Shown here piece after piece: positions 1 to 9,739 of a stretch of 64,000 bases of DNA. The position numbers were made by a program, and so were the translations under genes. This DNA is from JACMNW01 sp963708425 (GTDB lineage: Bacteria > Pseudomonadota > Alphaproteobacteria > Rhodobacterales > Rhodobacteraceae), in contig OY970206.1 of NCBI GenBank assembly GCA_963708425.1, positions 3,596,001 to 3,660,000 on the forward strand, written 5' to 3'. Below the pieces are notes generated by a model, which was not told the DNA's origin, searched no databases, and saw only the letters and a list, made by a program, of their open reading frames with translations. Every line of letters starts with the position of its first letter. The first letter of the stretch is position 1.

Positions 1-2001
<2,001 letters not shown>

Positions 2002-2006
2002 GCCAA

Positions 2007-2789
2007 ATGACGCGTCTTGATGATGCCTGCGCTGCCATGATGCAGGACGATGAAGATCACGCCGCGCGCTTGAATTTTTATTCCCAGCTTGCCGATACCG
2101 AACTGTTCCTGATGCTGGATGCGGATGCGATCGCCGATCAGGTTCAGCCGCGCATTTTTGATCTGGATGAAGGCCCTGTCGTCCTCGCCTTTGATCTGGA
2201 GGAACGGCTTTCGGCCTTTGTTGGCGGGCCTGCGCCCTATGCCGCACTGCCAGGACGGGTTATTGCCGCGCAGTTAGCAGGGCAGGGCGTCGGTTTGGGT
2301 TTGAACGTTGGCGATGCGCCGTCATCAATTATCTTGCCGCCAGAGGCGATGGATTGGTTGACCAACACCCTTGATACCAAACCGCAACAAGTCGCGGCCG
2401 TTGCGCAGGGGTTTTCATCGCCGTGGGGCATTCCGGCTTCGGTTACTGATCGGTTGATGGAAAAGCTTAGTACCAATGCAGGATTGGCAGAGGCGGTCTT
2501 GCTGGCCGAGGTGGTTTATGAAGGCGGTAGGCGTGGGCATATCCTTGCTGTTTTGGGGGCAGTGGCAGGCGCAGAGGCGGCGCTAAGTGGTGCCGTGTCA
2601 GAGGCGTTGGTCTTTTCTGGCCTTGATTTGGCTGAAATGGACGTTGTGTTTCTTGCCGCGGATGACCCCCGCACTGCGATCATCGAGGGCGTTGCATTGC
2701 GGCTGGATTTGCCGAAGCTGATGGCTCCGACCAAACCGGCGCCGCGAATTCCCGGTATGGACCCCAGCAAGCCGCCAATTTTGCGCTAA
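2007..2789 (+). CDS. SseB-family protein
   Basis: 260 aa, starting 5 nt after uvrA, so probably co-transcribed. The N-terminal half resembles the SseB N-terminal domain (the pattern 'ARLNFYSQLADTELF' followed by 'VVLAFDLEERLSAF'). The C-terminal half is a less conserved alpha/beta region ending in a proline-rich tail (PRIPGMDPSKPPILR). No signal peptide or membrane segment, so cytoplasmic. The E. coli family name comes from an enhanced-serine-sensitivity phenotype, and the molecular role of the family is unclear. I am confident of the family but not of any function. Confidence 0.75.
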   Translation: MTRLDDACAAMMQDDEDHAARLNFYSQLADTELFLMLDADAIADQVQPRIFDLDEGPVVLAFDLEERLSAFVGGPAPYAALPGRVIAAQLAGQGVGLGLNVGDAPSSIILPPEAMDWLTNTLDTKPQQVAAVAQGFSSPWGIPASVTDRLMEKLSTNAGLAEAVLLAEVVYEGGRRGHILAVLGAVAGAEAALSGAVSEALVFSGLDLAEMDVVFLAADDPRTAIIEGVALRLDLPKLMAPTKPAPRIPGMDPSKPPILR

Positions 2790-2859
2790 GGAATTGGGGT
2801 ATATAAATACCTATTTTATAAGACATTGATATCAATATACTAAATGTAACATCGGCACC

Positions 2860-2888
2860 TTGACCTGTGCGCTGACATGCGAGATACA
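2860..2888 (+). promoter_or_regulatory. Candidate promoter of rplM-rpsI
   Basis: TTGACC at 2860-2865 and GATACA at 2883-2888 are 17 bp apart, a fair sigma-70-type match. Initiation near 2895 would give a leader of about 48 nt. That leader holds a small hairpin, CGGGG (2905-2909) with CCCCG (2916-2920) and a 6-nt loop, just before rplM. L13 leaders in some bacteria carry autoregulatory structures; whether this hairpin does so is inference. Confidence 0.4.
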
Positions 2889-2942
2889 CCGCCATCTTAG
2901 ATTTCGGGGCAACATCCCCGCTTCACTTGATGGGCCAGACAT

Positions 2943-3407
2943 ATGAAAACCTTTTCCGCTACACCGGCGGACATCGACAAAAAGTGGATCCTGATCGACG
3001 CCGAAGGCATCGTTCTGGGCCGCCTTGCGACGATCGTCGCCAACATCCTGCGCGGCAAGAACAAGCCGACCTTCACCCCACACATGGACATGGGTGACAA
3101 CGTTATCGTCATCAACGCCGACAAGGTGCAGATGACGGGCAACAAGCGTGCAGACAAGCGTTACTACTGGCACACAGGGCACCCTGGTGGGATCAAGTTC
3201 CGCACGGCAGCCCAGGTGCTGGATGGCGCGCATCCAGAGCGTGTTGTTGTCAAAGCCGTTGAACGGATGATTACCCGCAACCGTCTTGGCCGCGTGCAGA
3301 TGACCAACCTGCGCGTCTATGCCGGTGGCGAACACCCACACGAGGCCCAGCAGCCCGCCGTTCTCGACCTTGCGTCGATGAACCCGAAGAACACCCGGAG
3401 CGCATGA
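2943..3407 (+). CDS. rplM: 50S ribosomal protein L13
   Basis: 154 aa, a slightly extended version of the usual ~142-aa L13. Family signatures are clear: 'KWILIDAEGIVLGRLAT' near the start, then GKNKPTFTPHMDMGD, RADKRYYWHTGHPGG and 'MITRNRLGRVQMTNLRVYAG'. It is an early-assembly 23S rRNA binder of the large subunit. It overlaps rpsI by 4 nt (ATGA), the conserved rplM-rpsI pair. The 150-bp gap upstream of it carries the likely operon promoter. Confidence 0.98.
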   Translation: MKTFSATPADIDKKWILIDAEGIVLGRLATIVANILRGKNKPTFTPHMDMGDNVIVINADKVQMTGNKRADKRYYWHTGHPGGIKFRTAAQVLDGAHPERVVVKAVERMITRNRLGRVQMTNLRVYAGGEHPHEAQQPAVLDLASMNPKNTRSA

Positions 3408-3895
3408 TCATGGCAGATATCAAATCCCTCGACGATCTGAAATCGGCTGTTGGCACACCGGAAGCCGTTGTTGCAGTTGCTGCACCGCGTGTCTCGGTCA
3501 AGGATGCCCAAGGTCGCTCCTACGCCACTGGCAAGCGGAAAGATGCGGTTGCCCGCGTCTGGATCAAGCCCGGTTCCGGCAAAGTTGTGGTCAATGGCAA
3601 AACGATGGCGGATTACTTTGCGCGTCCCGTTCTGCAGATGATCCTGCGTCAGCCGTTCACCGTTGCCGGCGTTGAAGGCCAATTCGACGTTGTGGCAACG
3701 GTTGCTGGCGGCGGTCTGTCGGGCCAAGCTGGCGCTGTAAAGCACGGGATTTCAAAGGCGCTGCAGCTGTTTGAACCCAGCCTGCGTGGCGCTTTGAAGG
3801 CCGCTGGCTTCCTGACCCGCGACAGCCGCGTCGTGGAACGCAAGAAGTACGGCAAGGCGAAAGCCCGTAAGAGCTTCCAGTTCTCCAAGCGTTAA
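3404..3895 (+). CDS. rpsI: 30S ribosomal protein S9
   Basis: 163 aa with the N-terminal extension usual in alphaproteobacteria. The S9 core starts at 'GRSYATGKRKDAVARVWIKPG', followed by NGKTMADYFARPVLQM and the basic tail YGKAKARKSFQFSKR, whose last residues reach the ribosomal P site. The start at 3404 overlaps the rplM stop (ATGA); an ATG two codons later (3410) is equally possible. A strong intrinsic terminator follows 22 nt after the stop. Confidence 0.97.
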   Translation: MIMADIKSLDDLKSAVGTPEAVVAVAAPRVSVKDAQGRSYATGKRKDAVARVWIKPGSGKVVVNGKTMADYFARPVLQMILRQPFTVAGVEGQFDVVATVAGGGLSGQAGAVKHGISKALQLFEPSLRGALKAAGFLTRDSRVVERKKYGKAKARKSFQFSKR

Positions 3896-3917
3896 GCTGC
3901 GAAGAAAACTCAAAGAA

Positions 3918-3945
3918 AAGGCCCGCGATTTGCGGGCCTTTTTTG
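3918..3945 (+). terminator. Intrinsic terminator of rplM-rpsI
   Basis: A 9-bp perfect stem, AAGGCCCGC (3918-3926) with GCGGGCCTT (3932-3940), has a 5-nt loop and runs into a T tract at 3939-3944. The A-rich 5' flank would also let it act on transcription from the other side. Confidence 0.9.
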
Positions 3946-4014
3946 TTTCCAGACTCAAAAAAAGAAGGGCCGGTCTGACCCGGCCCCAGTCGGGGGAGCA
4001 ATGCCGGAACGCGG

Positions 4015-4239
4015 TTATTCCTGCCAGAACCGCTTTGTGCATTCGCTTTGGGCCTCGCCAGGTTGCAGCCCGATATCGTGCAACAGGTGGTCATCCAGTT
4101 TGCGCAAACTTCTGCGCGTGGCACTGCGAGTTTGCCACTTTGCCACGCTGAATGCCAAATCAAAGGCCAACCGAGACAGCAACGGCAGCCGCGCAAAACG
4201 GGACGGGTCCAATATTTCGTATCTATCTGTGAGCGTCAT
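4015..4239 (-). CDS. DUF1127 small basic protein
   Basis: 74 aa. The C-terminal half has the DUF1127 pattern: an arginine-rich helix (TRSATRRSLRKLDDHLLHDIGL) followed by a short acidic segment (QPGEAQ). DUF1127 proteins are small, cytoplasmic and arginine-rich; some have been linked to RNA metabolism and phosphate or stress responses, but no function can be assigned here. An ATG at 4245 is only 2 nt from the AAGG ribosome site, while the ATG at 4239 has 8 nt spacing, so 4239 is preferred. It is divergent from the MocR regulator. Confidence 0.75.
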   Translation of the reverse strand: MTLTDRYEILDPSRFARLPLLSRLAFDLAFSVAKWQTRSATRRSLRKLDDHLLHDIGLQPGEAQSECTKRFWQE

Positions 4240-4256
4240 AATCATCGCCTTTTGTG

Positions 4257-4296
4257 TTGATACAAATCAACTGTATTGATACTGTAATAATACAAT
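4257..4296 (+). promoter_or_regulatory. FNR/FnrL-type box and -10 of the MocR gene
   Basis: TTGATacaaATCAA (4257-4270) is a perfect match to the FNR-family consensus TTGAT-N4-ATCAA. A -10-like TACAAT (4291-4296, 5/6 match) places initiation at about 4303-4305. The box centre (4263.5) is then close to -41.5, the classical class II activator position. The box lies in the DUF1127/MocR divergent gap. Inference: the regulator gene is activated by FnrL or a related Crp/FNR protein under low oxygen. Confidence 0.6.
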
Positions 4297-4314
4297 ATGC
4301 AGAAATGAGTGACC

Positions 4315-4320
4315 AGAGGA
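4315..4320 (+). promoter_or_regulatory. Ribosome binding site that sets the MocR start
   Basis: AGAGGA lies 5 nt before the GTG at 4326. The upstream in-frame ATGs (4254, 4305) have no such site. They would also lie inside the promoter or at the predicted transcription start. Confidence 0.6.
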
Positions 4321-4325
4321 ACATT

Positions 4326-5729
4326 GTGACTGATACAATTTGGACGCCGGACTTGTCACAATTTCCCGGACCCAAGTATCTGGGTCTTTCCCGCGCCCTG
4401 CGCGATGCAATCCGGCAGGGCCAACTTGCCGAAGGGGCGCAGCTTCCGACGGTGCGTGATCTGGCGTGGGCGGTTGGTGTGACACCGGGCACAGTATCAC
4501 GCGCGTACCAACTGGCGACGCAGGAAGGGCTGCTGGCAGCAACCGTCGGGCGTGGCACGTTCGTGGCCAGTGCGGCACCTCGGTTAGGGCCAAAACAAGC
4601 GCTTTATGTCGAACGCGATCCGGGAAATGCCGCCAGACATGTTGATCTGAGGTCGCCGCAACTGCCCGATGTTGGGCAGACCGCGATTTTTGCAAATGCC
4701 ATGCGAAAGGTTGCAGATGGCGTGAATGCGGATTGGCTTGATTATTCGAGTCAACGCGGCGAAGAGCCGTTGCGCGTTGCTGTTTGCGATTGGTTGAAAG
4801 ATCGCGATCTAGGGCACATTTCCGCCGAAGATATTGCGTTGACCTATGGCGGCCAGAATGCGGTGTCGTTGATTTTGCAGTGCTGTTTGCGGGGCGACAG
4901 GCCTGTCGTGGTAACCGAAGAGCTGTGCTACCCCGGCTTTGCCCGTGCGGCACGGCTGTCGCGCGCCGATGTTGTTGGAATTGAGTTAGACGGCGAGGGC
5001 ATAAAACCAGACGCACTTGAAGCAGCTTGTCGGCGTTACGGGCCGCAAATCTTATGCCTGACGACAGAAGCGCAAAACCCGACCACCGCCCGCATGAGCC
5101 TGACGCGGCGCGAGGATACTGTCAGGATTGCGCGCAAGTTTGACCTGCAAATCATTGAAGATGATTGTTATTCTGTCGCAGATACTAGTTTGCCGACGCT
5201 TCGCGCGATGGCCCCCGAACGCACATGGTATGTTGGTGGTATCTCAAAAACGGTGTCTGCCGCATTGCGATTTGGCTATATTGTTTGCCCGACGGGCATG
5301 GGCGAAGCAGGCCGCCTGACGGCCCAGCACAGCTTTTTTGCTTTGGCTCGTCCAGTATCTGACCTTTGCCTTGAATTGTTCAAATCTGGCGCGGCAAACG
5401 AAATACGCACGCGCGTAAATGCCGAGTTTGCGGAACGGCTTCAGTCCATGGCGGCTATGCTCAGCCCGTTCGATCTGCGCTGGCAAAAGGGGCTGCCATT
5501 TGCGTGGCTGAACTTACCGTGCGATTGGTGCGCGTCAGATTTTACGCGCACCGCCGAAAGCCAGGATGTCATGGTAAGGTCAGCCGATGTCTTTGCACTG
5601 GTTCACGGCCGGGCACCTCATGCAGTGCGCTTGGCCTTGGCGGGCGCAATTCCGCGCGCGCAATACGAGGGTGGTTTGGCGACGCTGGCGCAGTTGCTTC
5701 GAAATCCACCATTGGAAACGGCGGTTTAG
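4326..5729 (+). CDS. MocR-type regulator (GntR HTH fused to aminotransferase fold)
   Basis: 467 aa from GTG. Residues ~10-85 form a GntR winged helix-turn-helix (LRDAIRQGQLAEGAQLPTVRDLAWAVGVTPGTVSRAYQLATQEGLL...GRGTFV). The remaining ~370 residues are a fold-type I aminotransferase-like domain. A PLP-binding lysine is expected in 'WYVGGISKTVSAALRFGY', and 'IIEDDCYSV' supplies the Asp that pairs with the PLP ring nitrogen. Such proteins use PLP or an amino-acid adduct as effector (PdxR, GabR, EhuR types). The effector cannot be named: no PLP-synthesis or amino-acid gene is adjacent, and the only partner is the divergent DUF1127 gene. Confidence 0.85.
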   Translation: MTDTIWTPDLSQFPGPKYLGLSRALRDAIRQGQLAEGAQLPTVRDLAWAVGVTPGTVSRAYQLATQEGLLAATVGRGTFVASAAPRLGPKQALYVERDPGNAARHVDLRSPQLPDVGQTAIFANAMRKVADGVNADWLDYSSQRGEEPLRVAVCDWLKDRDLGHISAEDIALTYGGQNAVSLILQCCLRGDRPVVVTEELCYPGFARAARLSRADVVGIELDGEGIKPDALEAACRRYGPQILCLTTEAQNPTTARMSLTRREDTVRIARKFDLQIIEDDCYSVADTSLPTLRAMAPERTWYVGGISKTVSAALRFGYIVCPTGMGEAGRLTAQHSFFALARPVSDLCLELFKSGAANEIRTRVNAEFAERLQSMAAMLSPFDLRWQKGLPFAWLNLPCDWCASDFTRTAESQDVMVRSADVFALVHGRAPHAVRLALAGAIPRAQYEGGLATLAQLLRNPPLETAV

Positions 5730-5835
5730 CAACAGTTCGTTGCGAATTGGACTCGCTCACGCCGAATTGTTGTTGCGGTGGTTGACGTAAGGCCCGTTGC
5801 CGCTGCAAGACTGTCCGCAGAGCAGAACTAATATA

Positions 5836-6108
5836 ATGGACCCGAAAATGGGACATCAGGCTTCCTTTCACGCCCCTCATGGGGGTGCTGATTTTCTTGG
5901 TTTACGCACAAATCGGCTTGGCGCGACCGAAATCGTTTATGACGATGGCGTGGCGCGGCGCATGGTTTGGCGCGTGTCGTGCAGTGAGGGCAAAGAGGCC
6001 CGGATCAGCGATGCCTTGCGGGTGGCCGTTGGGTCACTTCGCGTGGTGCCGACACTGTATGACGAGCTGAAAAAACGCGCGATCGGGATCGAACGCGTTC
6101 CGGGCTAA
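5836..6108 (+). CDS. Small hypothetical protein
   Basis: 90 aa from the ATG at 5836 (another at 5848); I do not recognise it. It is soluble, with mixed charge: 'YDDGVARRMVWRVSCSEGKEARISDALRVAVGSLRVVPTLYD' looks like a compact alpha/beta core. The frame extends upstream to 5797 without a convincing ribosome site. It stands alone between the MocR gene and the ABC importer. The 5730-5835 gap holds an imperfect stem, CAACAGTTCG (5730-5739) with CGAATTGTTG (5763-5772), that may end MocR transcription. Confidence 0.5.
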   Translation: MDPKMGHQASFHAPHGGADFLGLRTNRLGATEIVYDDGVARRMVWRVSCSEGKEARISDALRVAVGSLRVVPTLYDELKKRAIGIERVPG

Positions 6109-6247
6109 GTCGGGCAGCGCTGCGCATCTTTTGATCAAATCACTCTTTCCGTGGCACTTTGCTGCCTGCTCCCCCTTGCGCAATTGACGGTGTTCCGTCT
6201 AGCCTAGACGCAAGAACCGAGAAATACGGCTGCCAATAGGGGGCATA

Positions 6248-7135
6248 ATGGCTAAATCCACCTGGTCAGGGCGCTTCAGGGACAGTGAAGCAGCCAGCGG
6301 TTTGGCTTTGATCAGCCCGACGGCCATCTACGCAATTCTGCTGCTGGCGGCACCGCTTGCGACGATCATCATCTACTCGGTGCTGACCGATGGCGAGTTG
6401 ACGATCGTCAAGGATTTCACCCTTGCCAACTACATTGAGACATGGACGGACCGTATCTATCGGTCGATCATGTTCCGGTCGCTGACGGTGTCGATCGCGG
6501 TAACCATCTTGACCGTCCTACTGGCTTACCCCGTTGCGTATTTCGTCAGCTTCAACGTCGCACCAGAAAAGAAATCACTATGGTTGTTTCTGATCACGAT
6601 ACCGTTTTGGACATCGTACCTGATCCGTGTTTTCCTTTGGAAAGTCATCCTTGGCTACAATGGCGTAATCAACTCGGCGCTTATGACGACCGGGATCATT
6701 GATGAACCGCTGACTGCAATTTCCTATAATGTGCAGGCTTTCGTGGTGACCCTAGCCCATGCCTATGCCCCGTTCGCGATTTTGCCGATCTTCGTAGCCC
6801 TTGAAAAGATTGACCGGTCTTTGCTGGAGGCGGGTCAGGATTTGGGCGAATCCAAGTTTAGAACCTTCCTGCGCGTTACCTTGCCGCTGTCTATTCCGGG
6901 CGTCGCGGCAGCGGTTCTAATCGTCTTTATCCCGACAATTGGTGACTATGTGACGCCAAACCTGATCGGCGGCGGCAAGATCCCGATGATTGCGAACGTT
7001 ATAGAAAAGCTGATGTTGAAGGGCGACAATAAGCCCCTCGGCTCTGCGATCGCTGTGTCGGCCATGCTGATTGTCACGCTGGTCAGCCTGCTGTTTCTGT
7101 TCCTGATCCGCAAGTATCTGAGGGCAACCAAATGA
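6248..7135 (+). CDS. ABC transporter permease (PotB-like)
   Basis: 295 aa inner-membrane permease with about six hydrophobic segments. The BPD_transp_1 coupling motif is near the C-terminal third: 'LLEAGQDLGESKFRTFLRVTLPLSIPGV' (EAA loop). It resembles the spermidine/putrescine PotB/PotH group. It overlaps the second permease by 4 nt (ATGA) and forms a three-gene operon with it and the ATPase. The usual periplasmic binding protein gene is not next to it, so the substrate (polyamine or other small cation) is not proven. Confidence 0.85.
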   Translation: MAKSTWSGRFRDSEAASGLALISPTAIYAILLLAAPLATIIIYSVLTDGELTIVKDFTLANYIETWTDRIYRSIMFRSLTVSIAVTILTVLLAYPVAYFVSFNVAPEKKSLWLFLITIPFWTSYLIRVFLWKVILGYNGVINSALMTTGIIDEPLTAISYNVQAFVVTLAHAYAPFAILPIFVALEKIDRSLLEAGQDLGESKFRTFLRVTLPLSIPGVAAAVLIVFIPTIGDYVTPNLIGGGKIPMIANVIEKLMLKGDNKPLGSAIAVSAMLIVTLVSLLFLFLIRKYLRATK

Positions 7136-7938
7136 AGGTTTCGCCGCTGCGCATCTATACCATCGGCTATCTGATCTTCCTTTACGCGCCGATCTTACTG
7201 TTGCCGCTGTTCGCCTTTAACGACAGCAAGGTAATCGCGTTCCCGCTTGGTAGCTTTTCCACGACCTGGTTTTCCCAGATGTGGGCCGATGATAACCTTT
7301 GGCAAGCGTTGAAGAATAGCGCCATCGTTTCGGGCTCGGTCGCCGTCTTGTCGACGTTGCTTGGCGTGTTTGCAGCACGGGCATCAACGCGGTTTTCGTT
7401 CCCCGGCAAGGGCGGCATTCTTGGCCTGATCATGCTGCCGCTGGTGCTGCCGGAAATGATCGTTGCGATGTCTTTGCTGATCGTGCTGCTGGCAGTTGGC
7501 TTTCCACTGTCGATCTTCACTATCATTCTCGGACATGTGTTGATCTGCACGCCGTTTGCGGTGGCTATCCTCAGTTCGGCGTTTCAGTCGCTGGATAGAT
7601 CGCTGGAAGAAGCGGCCTATGATCTGGGCGAGACGGCGTTTTCCACGTTTCGGTTGATCATATTTCCTCTGGTGATGCCGGGGATCATTTCGTCGCTGTT
7701 GATTTCGTTCACGATCAGCCTGGATGAGTTCATCATTGCCTTCTTCCTTGGTGGCAATGAGACTACCTTGTCGGTGTATATTTTCGGGCAATTCCGGTTT
7801 CCGGCAAAGGTGCCGTCGATCATGGCGCTGGGGACTATTTTAGTGTGTCTTTCGATTACGCTGCTTGCAACTGCTGAATATTTCCGTCGCCGCGGCATCG
7901 CCAAAGCCGGTGGAAAAGATACCGGAGGCTTCCTGTGA
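7132..7938 (+). CDS. ABC transporter permease (PotC-like)
   Basis: 268 aa, about six membrane segments, with the EAA coupling loop 'LEEAAYDLGETAFSTFRLIIFPLVMPGI' and the PotC-like stretch 'SFTISLDEFIIAFFLGGNETTLSVYIFGQFRF'. It pairs with the preceding permease to form the membrane channel. It overlaps its neighbours on both sides by 4 nt, which indicates translational coupling. Family membership is clear; substrate is inferred only from similarity to polyamine importers. Confidence 0.85.
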   Translation: MKVSPLRIYTIGYLIFLYAPILLLPLFAFNDSKVIAFPLGSFSTTWFSQMWADDNLWQALKNSAIVSGSVAVLSTLLGVFAARASTRFSFPGKGGILGLIMLPLVLPEMIVAMSLLIVLLAVGFPLSIFTIILGHVLICTPFAVAILSSAFQSLDRSLEEAAYDLGETAFSTFRLIIFPLVMPGIISSLLISFTISLDEFIIAFFLGGNETTLSVYIFGQFRFPAKVPSIMALGTILVCLSITLLATAEYFRRRGIAKAGGKDTGGFL

Positions 7939-9032
7939 CGTCTGAAAAACCCACAATGATCGAATTCCAGGATGTCCATAAATACTATGGCGATTATCAC
8001 GCCTTGCGGGGGATCAGCGCGACCATTCGTGCGGGGGAGTTTTTCTCGCTTCTGGGGCCATCGGGGTGCGGCAAGACCACGCTTTTGCGCACGATTGCCG
8101 GGTTTGAGGGGATCTCATCGGGGGCGGTTCTGATCGACGGCAAGAACATGGCGGCGGTTCCGGCGAACGTGCGGCCGACCAATATGGTGTTCCAAAGCTA
8201 TGCGATCTTCCCGCATTTGACGGTACAGGAAAACGTCGGCTTTGGTTTGCGGCGCGATAGTCGAAGCAAGGAAGACAAGGCTCGGGCGGTGGACGAGGCG
8301 TTGGAGATGGTCGGGCTGAAAGGCTACGGCAAACGGGCGGCGCATGCGCTGTCTGGGGGGCAGCGGCAGCGGGTGGCTTTGGCGCGGGCTTTGATCTTGA
8401 AGCCGAAGGTTTTGTTGCTGGATGAGCCGTTGTCGGCGCTGGACAAGAAGATGCGGGAACAGATGCAGGTGGAGTTGATCCGGCTGCAGCGGCAGGTTGG
8501 GATCACGTTCATTCTGGTGACGCATGATCAGGAAGAAGCACTGGTTATGTCGGACCGGATCGCGGTGATGTTTGAGGGCGAGATTGCCCAGCTGGCTGAT
8601 CCGGAGACTTTGTATCGGCGGCCGAACTCGAAGAAAGTGGCGGACTTTATCGGCACGATGAATTTCCTGCCGGCGAAGATATTGTCGGAGATCGGCGGCA
8701 AGATCGAAGTCGAGGCGCAGGGGTTTGGAAAGGTCACGCTGGATACGGCTCAGGCATCGTCGCAGGTGGCGGATAATGGGGCTATGGTGGGGTTCCGGCC
8801 GGAGACTTTGACTATTCTGTTTGAGGGGCAGACGGCGGTGGATCGGGAAAGCACGGCCACGGTCGAGGAGGTCGTTTATTACGGCGACATGACATATTAT
8901 GATGTGAAACTGGAAGGCACGGACAAGCCGATGCGGATTTCTATGCGGAACGTTTTTGGGCGGCCAGTTCTGGATATCGGGACGAGAACTAAGGTCGCGT
9001 GGTCGCCGGGGGCGTTGGTTTTGTTCCGGTAA
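7935..9032 (+). CDS. ABC transporter ATP-binding protein (PotA-like)
   Basis: 365 aa. Nucleotide-binding domain in residues ~10-240: Walker A GPSGCGKTTL, Q-loop in MVFQSYAIFPHLTVQENV, signature LSGGQRQRVALARAL, Walker B VLLLDEPLSAL and switch His in VTHDQEEAL. A C-terminal TOBE-type regulatory domain follows (~280-365). It energises the two preceding permeases. The stop lies inside the first base pairs of the repeat element that begins at 9028. No terminator-like T tract follows. Confidence 0.88.
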   Translation: MTSEKPTMIEFQDVHKYYGDYHALRGISATIRAGEFFSLLGPSGCGKTTLLRTIAGFEGISSGAVLIDGKNMAAVPANVRPTNMVFQSYAIFPHLTVQENVGFGLRRDSRSKEDKARAVDEALEMVGLKGYGKRAAHALSGGQRQRVALARALILKPKVLLLDEPLSALDKKMREQMQVELIRLQRQVGITFILVTHDQEEALVMSDRIAVMFEGEIAQLADPETLYRRPNSKKVADFIGTMNFLPAKILSEIGGKIEVEAQGFGKVTLDTAQASSQVADNGAMVGFRPETLTILFEGQTAVDRESTATVEEVVYYGDMTYYDVKLEGTDKPMRISMRNVFGRPVLDIGTRTKVAWSPGALVLFR

Positions 9033-9120
9033 CACGCGTGTTACGCCGGTTAAGCCATTGATTTATTGGTGTGTTACCTAAAACGCTCATGATATATTAA
9101 CTGTGTTACGACCGAGTTAC
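9028..9120. repeat. Copy A of a palindrome-headed intergenic repeat
   Basis: It begins with the 16-bp perfect palindrome GTAACACGCGTGTTAC (9029-9044) followed by GC, four variable bases and TAAgCcATTGAT. It then shares TTAACTG (9097-9103), GTGTTAC (9103-9109) and ACCGAGT (9111-9117), in the same order, with a second copy at 59581. The two copies differ by small insertions or deletions between these blocks. The function is unknown: operator, attenuator or small-RNA locus are all possible. Confidence 0.6.
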
Positions 9121-9121
9121 G

Positions 9122-9739
9122 TCAATTGTCGCGCGGCAGAAGACCCAAGCCGCGCAAGTAGATGCCGATGCCAGCTTCTAACAAATCCTCGGGCGGAAAC
9201 GGCGATTTGGCACCCGGTGCGCCGCGCGAAAACAGTTCCACCACGCCGTGACTTAGCGCCCAGATATGGGCGGAGAACATTGAGGCGGGCGGGCGTTTTT
9301 CCGGGGGAATGTGTTCCGAAAGTTTCGCTGCGGCGCGTTCCAGAACGTCGCGGGCTTTGGCGGCAACGAGGGCGGTTTCAGGATGCGCATTCAGCGAAAG
9401 CCCGCTTTCAAACATCGCTTTGTAGTGGCCGGGATACTTTCTGGCGAAGGCGAGATAGGCGCGCCCTGTGGCCTCGAACGCGGCCAAAGCCGTTGGTTTT
9501 CCTTGATTATAGGCAAATTCCATCAGCGCGGCGAAGATGTCGTAGCCTTGTCTGGCGGCCTCGGCGATCAGATCGTCGCGGCCTGCGAAATGGCGGTAGA
9601 CGGCGGCGGGGGTGACGTCGGCGGTTTTGGCCGCTTCGGACAAGGTGAAGCCTTGCGGGCCTTTTTCCTCGATCAGTGCCAGTGCCGCATCCACCAATGC
9701 CTGCCGTAGATTGCCGTGATGGTAGCCGCGTTTAGTCAT
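9122..9739 (-). CDS. TetR/AcrR-family regulator with WHG-type C-terminal domain
   Basis: 205 aa from the ATG at 9739. The N-terminal helix-turn-helix is clear: 'GNLRQALVDAALALIEEKGPQGFTLSEAAKTADVTPAAVYRHFAGRDDLIAEAA'. The C-terminal ligand domain contains the 'AYLAFARKYPGHYKAMFESGL' stretch of WHG-domain TetR proteins. The start codon overlaps the end of the PPK2 gene by 8 nt (ATGACTAA), so the two are translationally coupled. It may control its own operon; the ligand is unknown. Confidence 0.85.
   Translation of the reverse strand: MTKRGYHHGNLRQALVDAALALIEEKGPQGFTLSEAAKTADVTPAAVYRHFAGRDDLIAEAARQGYDIFAALMEFAYNQGKPTALAAFEATGRAYLAFARKYPGHYKAMFESGLSLNAHPETALVAAKARDVLERAAAKLSEHIPPEKRPPASMFSAHIWALSHGVVELFSRGAPGAKSPFPPEDLLEAGIGIYLRGLGLLPRDN

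Noticed and set aside
2825..2836. ATTGATATCAAT palindrome before rplM as a third FNR box
   Set aside because: The two TTGAT/ATCAA halves overlap with no 4-bp centre, so it does not fit an FNR site.
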